Positions 35,825 through 44,113 of a DNA stretch of 64,000 nucleotides are shown here, in pieces. Made by a program: the position numbers and the translations under genes. Numbering within the stretch: the first letter of the stretch is position 1; each line of letters opens with the position of its first letter. The notes beneath the pieces are model-generated. The model saw nothing but the letters and a program-made list of their open reading frames with translations, searched no databases and had not been told where the DNA came from. Source of the stretch: a virus. The stretch is taken from IMG/VR virus record IMGVR_UViG_3300028007_000001, positions 1 through 64,000 of that record; one strand, given 5' to 3'.

Positions 35825-36616
35825 ATGCCTGACATCGAGTTCCTGCTTCACCCGCATTGGTCCGGAGTGGCTCCCGAGCCTGAGCCAGCGGCCAAGTACC
35901 TCCCGTCTTGGTACCGGGAACTTGAGATGGAGTTCATGTCTGTCAACGCAGACGGCGCTCCCATGCCTGACCGCACACTGAGGCGCTGTATGCCGTTCCT
36001 CGACGCTATGCAGATGGGATACGTGCTCAGACTCCCGTCGAGGGTCTACGTCCAGGCGACCGACAACACCGTCCAGTTCTCCTGGGGTTCCATTCGATGG
36101 GGTTTGGTCGACAAGCACGACGATCGCCAGTTCGAAGGATCCAACTGGGGAGATTTCGGAATCTTCAAGTGGGTCCAGCCTTGGTTCGTCAAGACTCCGC
36201 CTGGCTACTCAGTGGCCTTCCTGCCTTTGCTGAACCGCCATCCTTACGACGCTCTCTACTACCCCGGCGCTCAGTCGGACTCGGGGGAGATCTCCAAGAC
36301 GGCGCTGTTCGAATGCCTCGCAGGAGTGGTGGAGACGGACACGTACCCGGCGATGGTGAACTTTCCGTTCCGGTGGTTGCGTCCGAACTGGTCCGGATGG
36401 ATCAACCAGGGAGAGCCTCTGGTTCAGGTGTTCCCGTTCAGGCGTGAGGACTGGGGTATGTCGATCGGAGAGGCCACCCAAGACGACTTGAAGGCCGACT
36501 ACATGGTCTCGGTAGGCGCACAAGCCACCGAGAACTACTACAAGGGCCAGTTCAGGCGTCGGAAGTCTTGGAATCGTCGCTCTCCAGAGGGTTCTGATCA
36601 AGGATCGGACGTATAA
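35825..36616 (+). CDS. Conserved phage-type protein of unknown function
   Basis: 263 aa, ATG with AAGGAG. KYLPSWYRELEMEFMSV then TLRRCMPFLDAMQMGYVLRL and VQFSWGSIRWGLVDKHDD are features of a phage protein family I recall only as a domain of unknown function. Rich in Trp, Tyr and Pro. Lies between the sigma factor and the late region. Confidence 0.6.
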   Translation: MPDIEFLLHPHWSGVAPEPEPAAKYLPSWYRELEMEFMSVNADGAPMPDRTLRRCMPFLDAMQMGYVLRLPSRVYVQATDNTVQFSWGSIRWGLVDKHDDRQFEGSNWGDFGIFKWVQPWFVKTPPGYSVAFLPLLNRHPYDALYYPGAQSDSGEISKTALFECLAGVVETDTYPAMVNFPFRWLRPNWSGWINQGEPLVQVFPFRREDWGMSIGEATQDDLKADYMVSVGAQATENYYKGQFRRRKSWNRRSPEGSDQGSDV

Positions 36617-36859
36617 TCCGGAAAATTTCCGATTTTAGAGCGGGATTTCGGGAAAATTTCTGGTTTCAGAGGGGTTCTGTAGGGTCTGAGAGGGCCGCTA
36701 TCGAGTCACTACCCCGTCGCTAGGGCGGTACTCGCTTACTTACTAGGGCGGTGCTCCCACTTTCACGATTCTGGGATGGCAAGCCTCTGACCTGCACCTT
36801 TGCGTCACTGGGCCTGTAAGAAGTCCCCAGAATCCGAAAAATCTTCCTGTGCTGAGCAC
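36617..36859. promoter_or_regulatory. Regulatory gap before the late region
   Basis: No gene. Two GGAAAATTTCYG sites (36632-36643 region and near 36651), the first containing the palindrome GGAAAATTTCC, resemble the AAASTTT operator with one base changed. CTAGGGCGGTRCTC is directly repeated at 36720-36733 and 36743-36756. Candidate control region for the early-to-late switch, or near a packaging site. Confidence 0.5.
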
Positions 36860-36888
36860 TTGGCTGCGGTCACACAAGGTGGTACCCT
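36860..36888 (+). promoter_or_regulatory. Promoter of the ribbon-helix-helix gene
   Basis: TTGGCT (36860-36865), 17-base spacer, TACCCT (36883-36888). The ATG at 36896 is seven bases beyond the -10 box, so this message is also likely leaderless. Confidence 0.65.
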
Positions 36889-36895
36889 GTAACAC

Positions 36896-37150
36896 ATGCC
36901 AGACAGAAACCGAAACAACCGACACGTCAGCGTCCGAATGCCGGAAGACCTGTACGCCGCCATCAAGGAGGTAGCAGACGAGCACAAAGTTTCTGTTGGT
37001 TGGGCGATCCGGAGTGCTCTAGAGAACGCCTTCATGGGTAACAACAGGCCACGAAGAACCGAAAGGCCAGCGAGTACCCGGATCACCAACAGCGCAGATA
37101 CCAGTGGCGCTGCAAACTTTCTGCAAGCGCATAACTCGGGAGGCATGTGA
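36896..37150 (+). CDS. Ribbon-helix-helix (CopG/Arc-type) DNA-binding protein
   Basis: 84 aa. NRHVSVRMPEDLYAAIKEVA then EHKVSVGWAIRSALENAF is a textbook ribbon-helix-helix: a DNA-reading strand and two helices (residues 8-46). Polar tail. Likely a repressor acting in the direct-repeat region just upstream. Confidence 0.8.
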   Translation: MPDRNRNNRHVSVRMPEDLYAAIKEVADEHKVSVGWAIRSALENAFMGNNRPRRTERPASTRITNSADTSGAANFLQAHNSGGM

Positions 37151-37341
37151 TGGCAGTGACAGAAGTTTCCGCTTCGGAGGTCAGCGTGGGAGACAAGATC
37201 GTCTTCCCGTCGTCTCGCACTCCGAAGGAGGTCGAGTCTGTCGTCATGTCGGACGACTCCACCGTCACTCTCGTATCGGACTCAGGACAGACACGGTGGA
37301 AGGTGCCCGCAGACTTCACCGTGAAGAAGGAGGAAGCGTGA
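37150..37341 (+). CDS. Small beta-rich protein
   Basis: 63 aa; the ATG overlaps the previous TGA. VSVGDKIVFPSSRTPKEVES and VTLVSDSGQTRWKVPADF suggest an SH3-like barrel. No family recognised. Confidence 0.55.
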   Translation: MAVTEVSASEVSVGDKIVFPSSRTPKEVESVVMSDDSTVTLVSDSGQTRWKVPADFTVKKEEA

Positions 37342-37631
37342 CCACCAGCGACACTGACTTGATGGCGTGGGCCAGCGAGTGGGCCGACAAGTACGACCAG
37401 GGATGGGACGAACCCTCTCTGGAGAAGTTGACAGGCCAGACGGTCAGCGTCACCCATCCTGACAAGAGGCACGGCTACGAGATCAAGGTGGTGGGGTACG
37501 GCGCCATCACGATCCAGGTGGGCGAAAGCCCTGTGAAGCAATACTGCCTGGTCTCCGACGAGGGCCGGATGTACCCCATCATGGCTGGCGTCGAGATCGA
37601 AGTGGTTGCCAAGGAGGGCGACTCGGGTTAG
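37338..37631 (+). CDS. Small unknown protein
   Basis: 97 aa, GTG overlapping the previous stop. Acidic helix start (DTDLMAWASEWADKYDQGW) then beta strands (GYEIKVVGYGAITIQVGES). Last gene before a terminator. Confidence 0.55.
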   Translation: MTTSDTDLMAWASEWADKYDQGWDEPSLEKLTGQTVSVTHPDKRHGYEIKVVGYGAITIQVGESPVKQYCLVSDEGRMYPIMAGVEIEVVAKEGDSG

Positions 37632-37684
37632 AGTCGCCCTGCGTGTGCGACACCCCAAGTTGGCTGCTCGGGGAACGTGGCAGC

Positions 37685-37718
37685 GAGAAAGGCCCTGGCT
37701 TCGGTCGGGGCCTTTCTC
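37685..37718 (+). terminator. Terminator before the late operon
   Basis: GAGAAAGGCCC (37685-37695) pairs with GGGCCTTTCTC (37708-37718), 11-bp perfect stem, 12-base loop. Isolates the regulator genes from the structural genes. Confidence 0.8.
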
Positions 37719-37774
37719 ATTCCTATCCTCTCGGTGTGCGTACCATAGGTCTGTACGTACATAGGAGCGGTGCT

Positions 37775-37960
37775 GTGCGGTCTCCTGTCGAGAAGGTTCT
37801 CAGAGAACTTTGCGATTCGGTGGAAGAAAACGTTCCTCTCTCGGGTCGCAACGCCAAACTGGAAACTGCCATCGGCCAGGCCCGCAAGACGCTCTTGACT
37901 CTTCAGGAGGATCGGGATGGCCGTACTGGCGATCAACAAACTGGAACTCGCCGGGGTTGA
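37775..37960 (+). CDS. Small helical protein
   Basis: 61 aa, GTG with AGGAG upstream. PVEKVLRELCDSVEENVPLS and LETAIGQARKTLLTLQEDRD are helical. Overlaps the next gene by 44 bases, so either a coupled small gene or a false call. Confidence 0.4.
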   Translation: MRSPVEKVLRELCDSVEENVPLSGRNAKLETAIGQARKTLLTLQEDRDGRTGDQQTGTRRG

Positions 37961-38273
37961 CCCGGACGCCCTTCTGGTGGCAGCCGCCGCTGGAGGCGAC
38001 ACGGTTCCCAACCAGAACGATCGGGTCTTCGTTCTTGTCCGCAACGGCGGGGCTGGCCCCGTCACCGTGACGGTCAACGACGTGCGATCGAGCGGACCCG
38101 AAGGCGCTGCGGCCTTCAACCCGGACGTTCAGATCAGCGTCCCTGCTGGCGCCGACCGCTTCATCGGGGTCTTCGACCCCAACCGCTTCAACAACGACGT
38201 GGGCCACGTCGAGTTGACATACTCCGACGTGACCAGCGTGCAGGTCGCCGCTTTCGCTGCCACCCGTCGATAG
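37917..38273 (+). CDS. Ig-like beta structural protein
   Basis: 118 aa, ATG with AGGAGGA. Repeated strands such as DRVFVLVRNGGAGPVTVTVN and DVQISVPAGADRFIGVFD, ending GHVELTYSDVTSVQVAAF, indicate an immunoglobulin-like beta sandwich. Such proteins decorate heads or tails. First gene of the late block. Confidence 0.65.
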   Translation: MAVLAINKLELAGVDPDALLVAAAAGGDTVPNQNDRVFVLVRNGGAGPVTVTVNDVRSSGPEGAAAFNPDVQISVPAGADRFIGVFDPNRFNNDVGHVELTYSDVTSVQVAAFAATRR

Positions 38274-38285
38274 AGAACCAGAGCC

Positions 38286-40019
38286 GTGCCGACCGCATCA
38301 CGTGCTCAACAGCCCAGTGGACCGGATGCCTTCCTCAGAGCCGTCCGGTCTGCTGGGCGTTCTCTGAAGGATCGCTACCGTGACGACCCAGTAGGTCTTG
38401 CAGAACGTTTGGGATTGAAACTCCCTCGCAAGCCGGTTCTCGTCATGGAAGAACTGGGGATCTACGACCCTGAGAAGCACGGACCCATCACTCCAGGACT
38501 CCGTGAACTCGTAGAGGATGTATGCCTTCTCCGAGTCGAGTCTGCTGCCGCCGTAGCCAACCGAGGCGGCGGGAAGAGCCAGGGGGTCTCGTTCATCGAG
38601 TTCTTCCTCTGGATGCTCCGAGACTTCGACGCTCTGAACCTCGGTGGTTCGGAACTTCAGGCCGACAACGTTTACCAATACCTCCTTGGCTACCTCGACA
38701 CCGACGCCGAGTGGCAGAGGCTCGTCAAGGGTGAGCCGATGAAGGAGAAGACGACCAGCGTCGAGCACGCATGGGTCCGAGTCCTCACCGCTTCTCAGAA
38801 GTCGGTTCGATCTCCCCACGCTGGAGGTTTCCGAAAGGGTAAGTGGCGTGGTGGCCTCCTTGTCATTGACGAGGAAGCAGAAACCGAAAAAGACATCGTT
38901 GAGGCGGCTCTGCCGACCATCAACACGGCTACGCCTTCGGTCAACGTTCGGTGCTCCACCTTCCACAACATCGAGGGGTCGTTCGCAGACCTCGTACGAG
39001 ACCACGTGGAGATGGGATACAAACTTTACCAATGGGACATCTTCGATGTCTGCGCTGGGTGCGAGTGTGGAGGCGGCGGTTGCGAGTCTCCAGAACCCTG
39101 CTTCCGTGAAGATCACTTCGAAGAGTACGTCGACCCGGACGACGGCGAGATCAAGAAGAGGCTTCTCCATCGTGCCTACTGCGGAGGCAGAGCGAAGTAC
39201 GCCGAGGGATGGATCCCGATGGCGGAAATTGAGAAACTTTGGAAGAGGCTGAAGCGCAACCACGCCAAGTGGGAAGTCGAGGCGATGGGGCAGCGGCCCT
39301 CAACCAAGGGCCATGTCATCAAGGACTTGAAGAAATTTTCCGAAAACATCACTCTCGACTCTGGCGATCAGTTGTACCTCCCTGGCGCCCCCATCTCGAT
39401 CTGCGTCGACTGGGGGACTGCCGCTGCTGGAGTCGAGGTATGGCAGGAGCAGCCTGGAGACAAGCACGCCTTGATCTACTGCGAGCAGTTGGAAGAGGCG
39501 GGGCAGACAGAGATCATCGGCGAGATCGTCTCTCTCGCTAGTCGGTTCCGCAGAGAACTTTCGGAAATTGCAGCGGACATCGGTGGTGGTGGCAACTACC
39601 TCAACCCTCTTTTGCGTGACCACCACCGACTTCCGGTGCGTGACGTTGACTTCCAGACCGAGAAGGAAGCCGCCGTCGCCGCTTGGAACATTTTCAACGA
39701 GGCCGGGGCGACCCTCATTCCATCCGAGTTCCAACTGTTCAAAGAACAGGTCGAGAACTGGAAGAGGAAGAACGGCAGGATCGCCAAGGGCAACGACCAC
39801 CTGTGCGACACCGCCGTCTGCTACTTCTCAAAGTTTGCAGAACGTCTAGGCACGAACCACCTGAGAGTTCCTGCTCGGTCCTTCTCTTCTGGAAGGTCTG
39901 CGCCGGAACAGCCTCGATCCCCGACTGACCTTCGTCAGCCGTCCCAGCCCATCTCTCGACTCCCTGTAAGGGCGTCGATCAGGACTTTCGGAAACTCAAA
40001 GAAAAACCGGCGTCGCTAG
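38286..40019 (+). CDS. Terminase large subunit
   Basis: 577 aa, GTG start. Walker A-type NRGGGKS at 92-98, Walker B LLVIDEE at 191-197 and the coupling region TINTATPSVNVRCST give the packaging ATPase. A Cys-rich segment near 253-272 (DVCAGCECGGGGCESPEPC) with a later CGGR looks like an inserted zinc knuckle. The RNase H-type nuclease follows: ISICVDWGTAAAG near 370 and IAADIGGGG near 430. Cuts and packages DNA into proheads with the portal read next. Confidence 0.9.
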   Translation: MPTASRAQQPSGPDAFLRAVRSAGRSLKDRYRDDPVGLAERLGLKLPRKPVLVMEELGIYDPEKHGPITPGLRELVEDVCLLRVESAAAVANRGGGKSQGVSFIEFFLWMLRDFDALNLGGSELQADNVYQYLLGYLDTDAEWQRLVKGEPMKEKTTSVEHAWVRVLTASQKSVRSPHAGGFRKGKWRGGLLVIDEEAETEKDIVEAALPTINTATPSVNVRCSTFHNIEGSFADLVRDHVEMGYKLYQWDIFDVCAGCECGGGGCESPEPCFREDHFEEYVDPDDGEIKKRLLHRAYCGGRAKYAEGWIPMAEIEKLWKRLKRNHAKWEVEAMGQRPSTKGHVIKDLKKFSENITLDSGDQLYLPGAPISICVDWGTAAAGVEVWQEQPGDKHALIYCEQLEEAGQTEIIGEIVSLASRFRRELSEIAADIGGGGNYLNPLLRDHHRLPVRDVDFQTEKEAAVAAWNIFNEAGATLIPSEFQLFKEQVENWKRKNGRIAKGNDHLCDTAVCYFSKFAERLGTNHLRVPARSFSSGRSAPEQPRSPTDLRQPSQPISRLPVRASIRTFGNSKKNRRR

Positions 40020-40053
40020 CGTTACGTACGTACGTAGGTATGATGGAGGCACT

Positions 40054-41562
40054 ATGCCTGTCGAACCCGTCACCCTCTCCAACCGAGACGCACAGGTGCA
40101 GCAAGTGCGCTCTCTGCGGCACGCCGTGCGATCCCTCAAGGCCGGTAGAGCAACGCCTTCTGCCTTCATCGGAGACGAGAGGGCGAACTCCCGAGACCTG
40201 ATCCGATCGGCGTTCCAGCAGTACGCCCCTCTGGCGTACCGACTTCCTTGGGAAGTTCTCGATCTGGTGGAACTTCTCTCGACGTTCAACCCCGACTACT
40301 CGCAGGCCGTCGAGAACCTCAAGATGCTCGCCAACAGCGGGCACAAGTTGGTGGTCGACGCCGACGTTGATCTCCAGCGTCGTCGCACCAGAGATCTCCT
40401 GGAAGAGAAGTCTCGGACTATCCAGGAGCAGCACGGCGGTATCGACGGGGTGGTCGAGAAGTTGATGGATCAAGCCGCCGTGTACGGGGCGATGTGCGGT
40501 GAGTGGATCCTCAGCGACGACCTGACCGAAGTCGTGGACTTCGCAGACATCAACCCAAAGAAGATCCGGTTCTTCTGGGACGAGGAAGAGCAGAGATACA
40601 TTCCGTTTCAGAAGGTGACAGGAGCGCAACTCAAGGCGGCGAAGGAAGCAGGCCAGGAAACTCGGGGCCAGTGCGTCCGGCTCAACGAGATCACCTTCCG
40701 CTACTACGCCTTCGACGCTGCTCCAGGATCTCCGTACGGCACCCCTCCGTTCATCGCTGCATTGCAAAACATTGCGATTCAGCGAGACCTCGTTGGCAAC
40801 ATGGCCCAGATCGTCAAGAAGATCGGACTGCTTGCTCTGATCGACGTGACGATTGAGAGGCTCCAGCCTCAGCCCGGCGAGACTGACGCCCAGTTCATTG
40901 CTCGGGCGAGCGCCTACCTGGAGGACTACGCAGAAGCCGCTGAAGAGATGGTGAAGGACGGCGGCATGATCCACTTCGATGACGTGGAAGTGAAGCCCAC
41001 CCAGATCGGCGGGAACGCTGCCGGGGCTACCAACATCCACAAGCAGAACGAGGAACTGATCTTCTCTGGCCTGAAGTCGATGCCCTCCGTCCAGGGTCGT
41101 TCGTACTCCACCACGGAGACCTACGCCGGGGTGGCCTACGACATCATCATCCGAAACACTCTGAAGTATCAGCGTGGCGCCAAGAGGATGATCGAGTCCG
41201 GCTACTGGTTGATGGCCTCGCTGCAAGGTCTTCGCCCGACCGACATCTCTGTGACGTTCCACAAGAACCGGACGCTCCAGAGGCTCCAAGAAGTCCAGGC
41301 TCAGTCCGTCGAGATTCGGAATGCTGCCCTCAAGTGGCTGCTCGGGATCATCGACCAGCAACTCGTCGCTCAGGAACTCGGCTACGACGACCCTGTGCGT
41401 CCGATGTCTGAGCCTCCGCAAGATCTGGTCCGAATGCTGCCATCCCTCGACACAACGTACGTAGGTATGGATGATTTCGGGTCGGAGTCTGGAACCGAGG
41501 CCAGAATGGAGGAAGAAGATGACCGAGAACGAGACGACGAAGGATCAGAATCCGAAGTCTGA
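40054..41562 (+). CDS. Portal protein
   Basis: 502 aa. Identified by place (after terminase, before protease/capsid), size and pattern: VLDLVELLSTFNPDYSQAVE, then GGIDGVVEKLMDQAAVYGAM, FYSLVKN-free helical core, ALQNIAIQRDLVGNMAQIVK stem helices, and an acidic tail (EEEDDRERDDEGSE). Forms the dodecameric channel for DNA. Assignment rests mostly on context. Confidence 0.8.
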   Translation: MPVEPVTLSNRDAQVQQVRSLRHAVRSLKAGRATPSAFIGDERANSRDLIRSAFQQYAPLAYRLPWEVLDLVELLSTFNPDYSQAVENLKMLANSGHKLVVDADVDLQRRRTRDLLEEKSRTIQEQHGGIDGVVEKLMDQAAVYGAMCGEWILSDDLTEVVDFADINPKKIRFFWDEEEQRYIPFQKVTGAQLKAAKEAGQETRGQCVRLNEITFRYYAFDAAPGSPYGTPPFIAALQNIAIQRDLVGNMAQIVKKIGLLALIDVTIERLQPQPGETDAQFIARASAYLEDYAEAAEEMVKDGGMIHFDDVEVKPTQIGGNAAGATNIHKQNEELIFSGLKSMPSVQGRSYSTTETYAGVAYDIIIRNTLKYQRGAKRMIESGYWLMASLQGLRPTDISVTFHKNRTLQRLQEVQAQSVEIRNAALKWLLGIIDQQLVAQELGYDDPVRPMSEPPQDLVRMLPSLDTTYVGMDDFGSESGTEARMEEEDDRERDDEGSESEV

Positions 41563-41662
41563 TCGACCCGGCGAAAACCCTCCCGAGGGCAAGGTCAAGC
41601 AGTCTGATCGAGACCGGGAACAGAAAACTTTCCAGCGTCCGGGCACGGAGGTCCGCAAGTGA
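41519..41662 (+). CDS. Small charged protein
   Basis: 47 aa; starts within the portal end (44-base overlap), and its TGA overlaps the next GTG. Entirely hydrophilic (MTENETTKDQNPKSDRPGE, VKQSDRDREQKTFQRPG). Coupling to both neighbours suggests a real head-assembly accessory. Confidence 0.5.
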   Translation: MTENETTKDQNPKSDRPGENPPEGKVKQSDRDREQKTFQRPGTEVRK

Positions 41663-43530
41663 ACGAGAAGGTCGCCACCTTGCAGCGTCACCCCAAGAAC
41701 AAGTCTCTCTCTGAGGCCGTTCAGGAGGACGCCCCGAAGTTCAAGGCCGTCTCCAAGAACGGCATCAACAAGCGGTCGACGCTGATCAAGGCTCCCGGTG
41801 ACGAGGGTCAGGTCGGTGGGATCATGGAGCCGACTGCTGAGCAGTTGGAGAAGATCAACCAGTTCACTCGTCGCACCGTCTCGGCCGAAGAGGTCTGCGT
41901 CCTGCCCACCCTGTCGTGCAACGACTTGGTGGACCGGGACTACGACCAGTTCGTCAAGCAGTGCGTCAAGGACTTCGCCGCAATGGAGCAGCCGTTCTCT
42001 CCGGTCGGCAAGTCCTTCATGGTCGATCACGCCTACTCGGTCGCCAACGCCGTTGGACGGATCTTTGACGTGGGGACGAAGACGATCAACAACGCCTTCT
42101 TCCTCACCAACGACGTATACATTCCGAACACCGAGAAGAACTCGGACTTCCTTGAAGATGTCGAGTTCGGAGTCAACTGGGCTGTCTCGGTTGGCGTGGT
42201 TCTCGGGAAGTCGGAGTGCTCCGTCTGCGGAGAGCGGTTCTCTTCGTGGGGATATTGGTGCATCAACGGCCACGACAAGGGCCTGCACTACACGAAGGAC
42301 GCAGAAGAGGATTCTTTCGGATGGCCCATTCCGTGTGAGCCGTCCGAGAAGGGCGCCATCCTCTGCGTCCGGCAGTTCTCTGACCCGAGGGACTTCTACG
42401 AACTGTCTCAGGTCTTCCTGGGGGCGCAGTATTACGCCGCCCTGGAGCGTGACCCCGAGATGGACGGAATCCTCAAGGCTGCGAGCGCAGAAGGCATTCC
42501 TGTCATCGGCCTGTCGGAAGAGCAGGCCAAGGAGATTCCGTTCCGCCACGAACCGCCCAAGGTCACGGAGGCCCGACTCGCTGGTCTGGTTTCCGAAACC
42601 GAAGACGGTCTCGTCAAGTGGACGGACGAGCAGGGTTTCCTCTGGGTCTACAACCCGCAGGAACCTGAAGAGGGCGTGATGTCGCTCGGAAGGTCTTCGG
42701 AACACGAAGACGAAGATGTCGAAAACGACAAGGAGGCCAGCGATGGCAGTGAGGAACTGGACGAACATGCTTCGGGGAACGACGCAGCGGGAGACGAGCA
42801 ACACGCTCAGCCCGACTCGTCGGGTCGGAAGCAGCATCGGTCGGAAGATCCGGGGTCGGAAGTCGGCTCAGTTCAACCGGGGTCGTCGGGCACGCTGACC
42901 GCAAGTGCCGACGAGGACGATTCCGAAGAGGAAGAGTCCGACCCGGATGAAGTCGCTGGTGACGGCGACGAGTCGGAGGACGGCGGGGAAGAAGACGAGG
43001 CCGAGGAAGATTCGGAATCCGAGACGGTGGATGCGGTCGCCGCTGCTCGGAGAGCCGGTCTTCCTTCCGAACTGATTTCCTCGGTAGTTGGTTCGGGAAC
43101 GGCGACGGTCGAGTCTCTCTTCTCCGCTGCCTCCGCAGAGATCAAGGCCCTCCGCAAGACGATCACGAATCTGGAGGCCAAGGGAGAGATCGCTGACAAG
43201 TACGTGGAGGAACTGCGTGCTGACGCCCTCTCCTGGTACATCAAGTCTCGCCAGGCCGGTGAGCAGCGACCCGTCAAGACCGAAACTTTCGAGAAGTTGC
43301 TCGATCGTTGCGGTGACGACGTGGAACTGATCAAGGCTCTGCGGGACGAGCAGAAGGAAGCCGCCCACGCCAAGTTTCCCAAGTCGGTTCGGCGGTCGAC
43401 CTTCCCTGGCGATCCGCACGAAGTCGAGCGGCCTCGTCTGTTCGGTGCGGACGATCGAACCGAGGAAGAGGAAGTTTCCGAAACCGTTGATTCGGCGGGA
43501 GACACGAAGGTCAGACGAATCCACGGCTAA
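41659..43530 (+). CDS. Capsid maturation protease fused to scaffold
   Basis: 623 aa, GTG start. N-terminal 300 residues: LPTLSCNDLVDRDYDQFVKQ, VGKSFMVDHAYSVANAVGRI and VSVGVVLGKSECSVCGERFS, a zinc-knuckle-bearing domain in the place of the prohead protease. Residues about 350-455 are very acidic (DSEEEESDPDEVAGDGDES), then a long helix (ASAEIKALRKTITNLEAKGE) as in scaffolding proteins. One chain therefore probably cleaves and scaffolds the prohead. The protease class cannot be proved by eye. Confidence 0.7.
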   Translation: MNEKVATLQRHPKNKSLSEAVQEDAPKFKAVSKNGINKRSTLIKAPGDEGQVGGIMEPTAEQLEKINQFTRRTVSAEEVCVLPTLSCNDLVDRDYDQFVKQCVKDFAAMEQPFSPVGKSFMVDHAYSVANAVGRIFDVGTKTINNAFFLTNDVYIPNTEKNSDFLEDVEFGVNWAVSVGVVLGKSECSVCGERFSSWGYWCINGHDKGLHYTKDAEEDSFGWPIPCEPSEKGAILCVRQFSDPRDFYELSQVFLGAQYYAALERDPEMDGILKAASAEGIPVIGLSEEQAKEIPFRHEPPKVTEARLAGLVSETEDGLVKWTDEQGFLWVYNPQEPEEGVMSLGRSSEHEDEDVENDKEASDGSEELDEHASGNDAAGDEQHAQPDSSGRKQHRSEDPGSEVGSVQPGSSGTLTASADEDDSEEEESDPDEVAGDGDESEDGGEEDEAEEDSESETVDAVAAARRAGLPSELISSVVGSGTATVESLFSAASAEIKALRKTITNLEAKGEIADKYVEELRADALSWYIKSRQAGEQRPVKTETFEKLLDRCGDDVELIKALRDEQKEAAHAKFPKSVRRSTFPGDPHEVERPRLFGADDRTEEEEVSETVDSAGDTKVRRIHG

Positions 43531-43552
43531 CCAGAATTCAATGGTTCTGGTT
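43529..43552 (+). terminator. Hairpin after the protease/scaffold gene
   Basis: AACCAGAA (43529-43536) with TTCTGGTT (43545-43552). No T tract, so probably an mRNA stability or processing element that adjusts capsid expression. Confidence 0.45.
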
Positions 43553-43578
43553 CAAGCCAAGCCATACTGACGTATAGA
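43551..43578 (+). promoter_or_regulatory. Possible promoter for the capsid genes
   Basis: TTCAAG (43551-43556) and TATAGA (43573-43578) with a 16-base spacer, upstream of a strong GGAGG. Weak match; would raise decoration and major capsid protein output. Confidence 0.35.
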
Positions 43579-43597
43579 GATCCAAGGAGGATCAGAA

Positions 43598-44053
43598 ATG
43601 ACGACCAAGGCGACTGGCGGCAAGATCACCGGACTTCTGGCCCTCACGATGGAGGGGCAGGTCGCTCTCTCGGTGGGCGATCCGGTGATGGTCACTGGCG
43701 ACTACGAGTGCGATCCCTACGACGGTACCTCTCCGTTCGTCGGCGTCGTCTCGGTCGCCAACGTGAAGCGGGATGCAGCCACCGGGAACTACCCGGTTGC
43801 CAACGCTCCTGGCGACTGCACCGTCGAGGTCCGTGGCCTCTTCGTTCGTCAGTGCGTTGCTGCTGGCGCAGTCACGGCGGGGAAGTACGTCGTGATCGAC
43901 GGAACGAACCAGAAGTTCGCAGAACTCACGGAGCAGGGACTCGCTGAGGGCACTCCCAACACCTTCACCGGAGACCCCGACCGTGAGATCGTCGGCATCG
44001 CCCTCACGGCGGCTGCTGCCGAGGACGACCTGATCGACGTTCTCTTCATCTAG
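43598..44053 (+). CDS. Capsid decoration/stabilisation protein
   Basis: 151 aa. Beta-barrel pattern typical of head decoration proteins: GQVALSVGDPVMVTGDYEC, APGDCTVEVRGLFVRQC and AVTAGKYVVIDGTNQKFAE. Directly before the major capsid gene. Ends in TAG. Confidence 0.75.
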   Translation: MTTKATGGKITGLLALTMEGQVALSVGDPVMVTGDYECDPYDGTSPFVGVVSVANVKRDAATGNYPVANAPGDCTVEVRGLFVRQCVAAGAVTAGKYVVIDGTNQKFAELTEQGLAEGTPNTFTGDPDREIVGIALTAAAAEDDLIDVLFI

Positions 44054-44113
44054 GGCGCCAGCCCAAGAAGCAGGAAGACCAACAACCGGCTCGGTAGGCC
44101 AGGAGGAAACCCG

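Noticed and set aside
39979-41421. 480-codon minus frame over the portal gene
   Set aside because: Antisense shadow without a start signal or recognisable domain.
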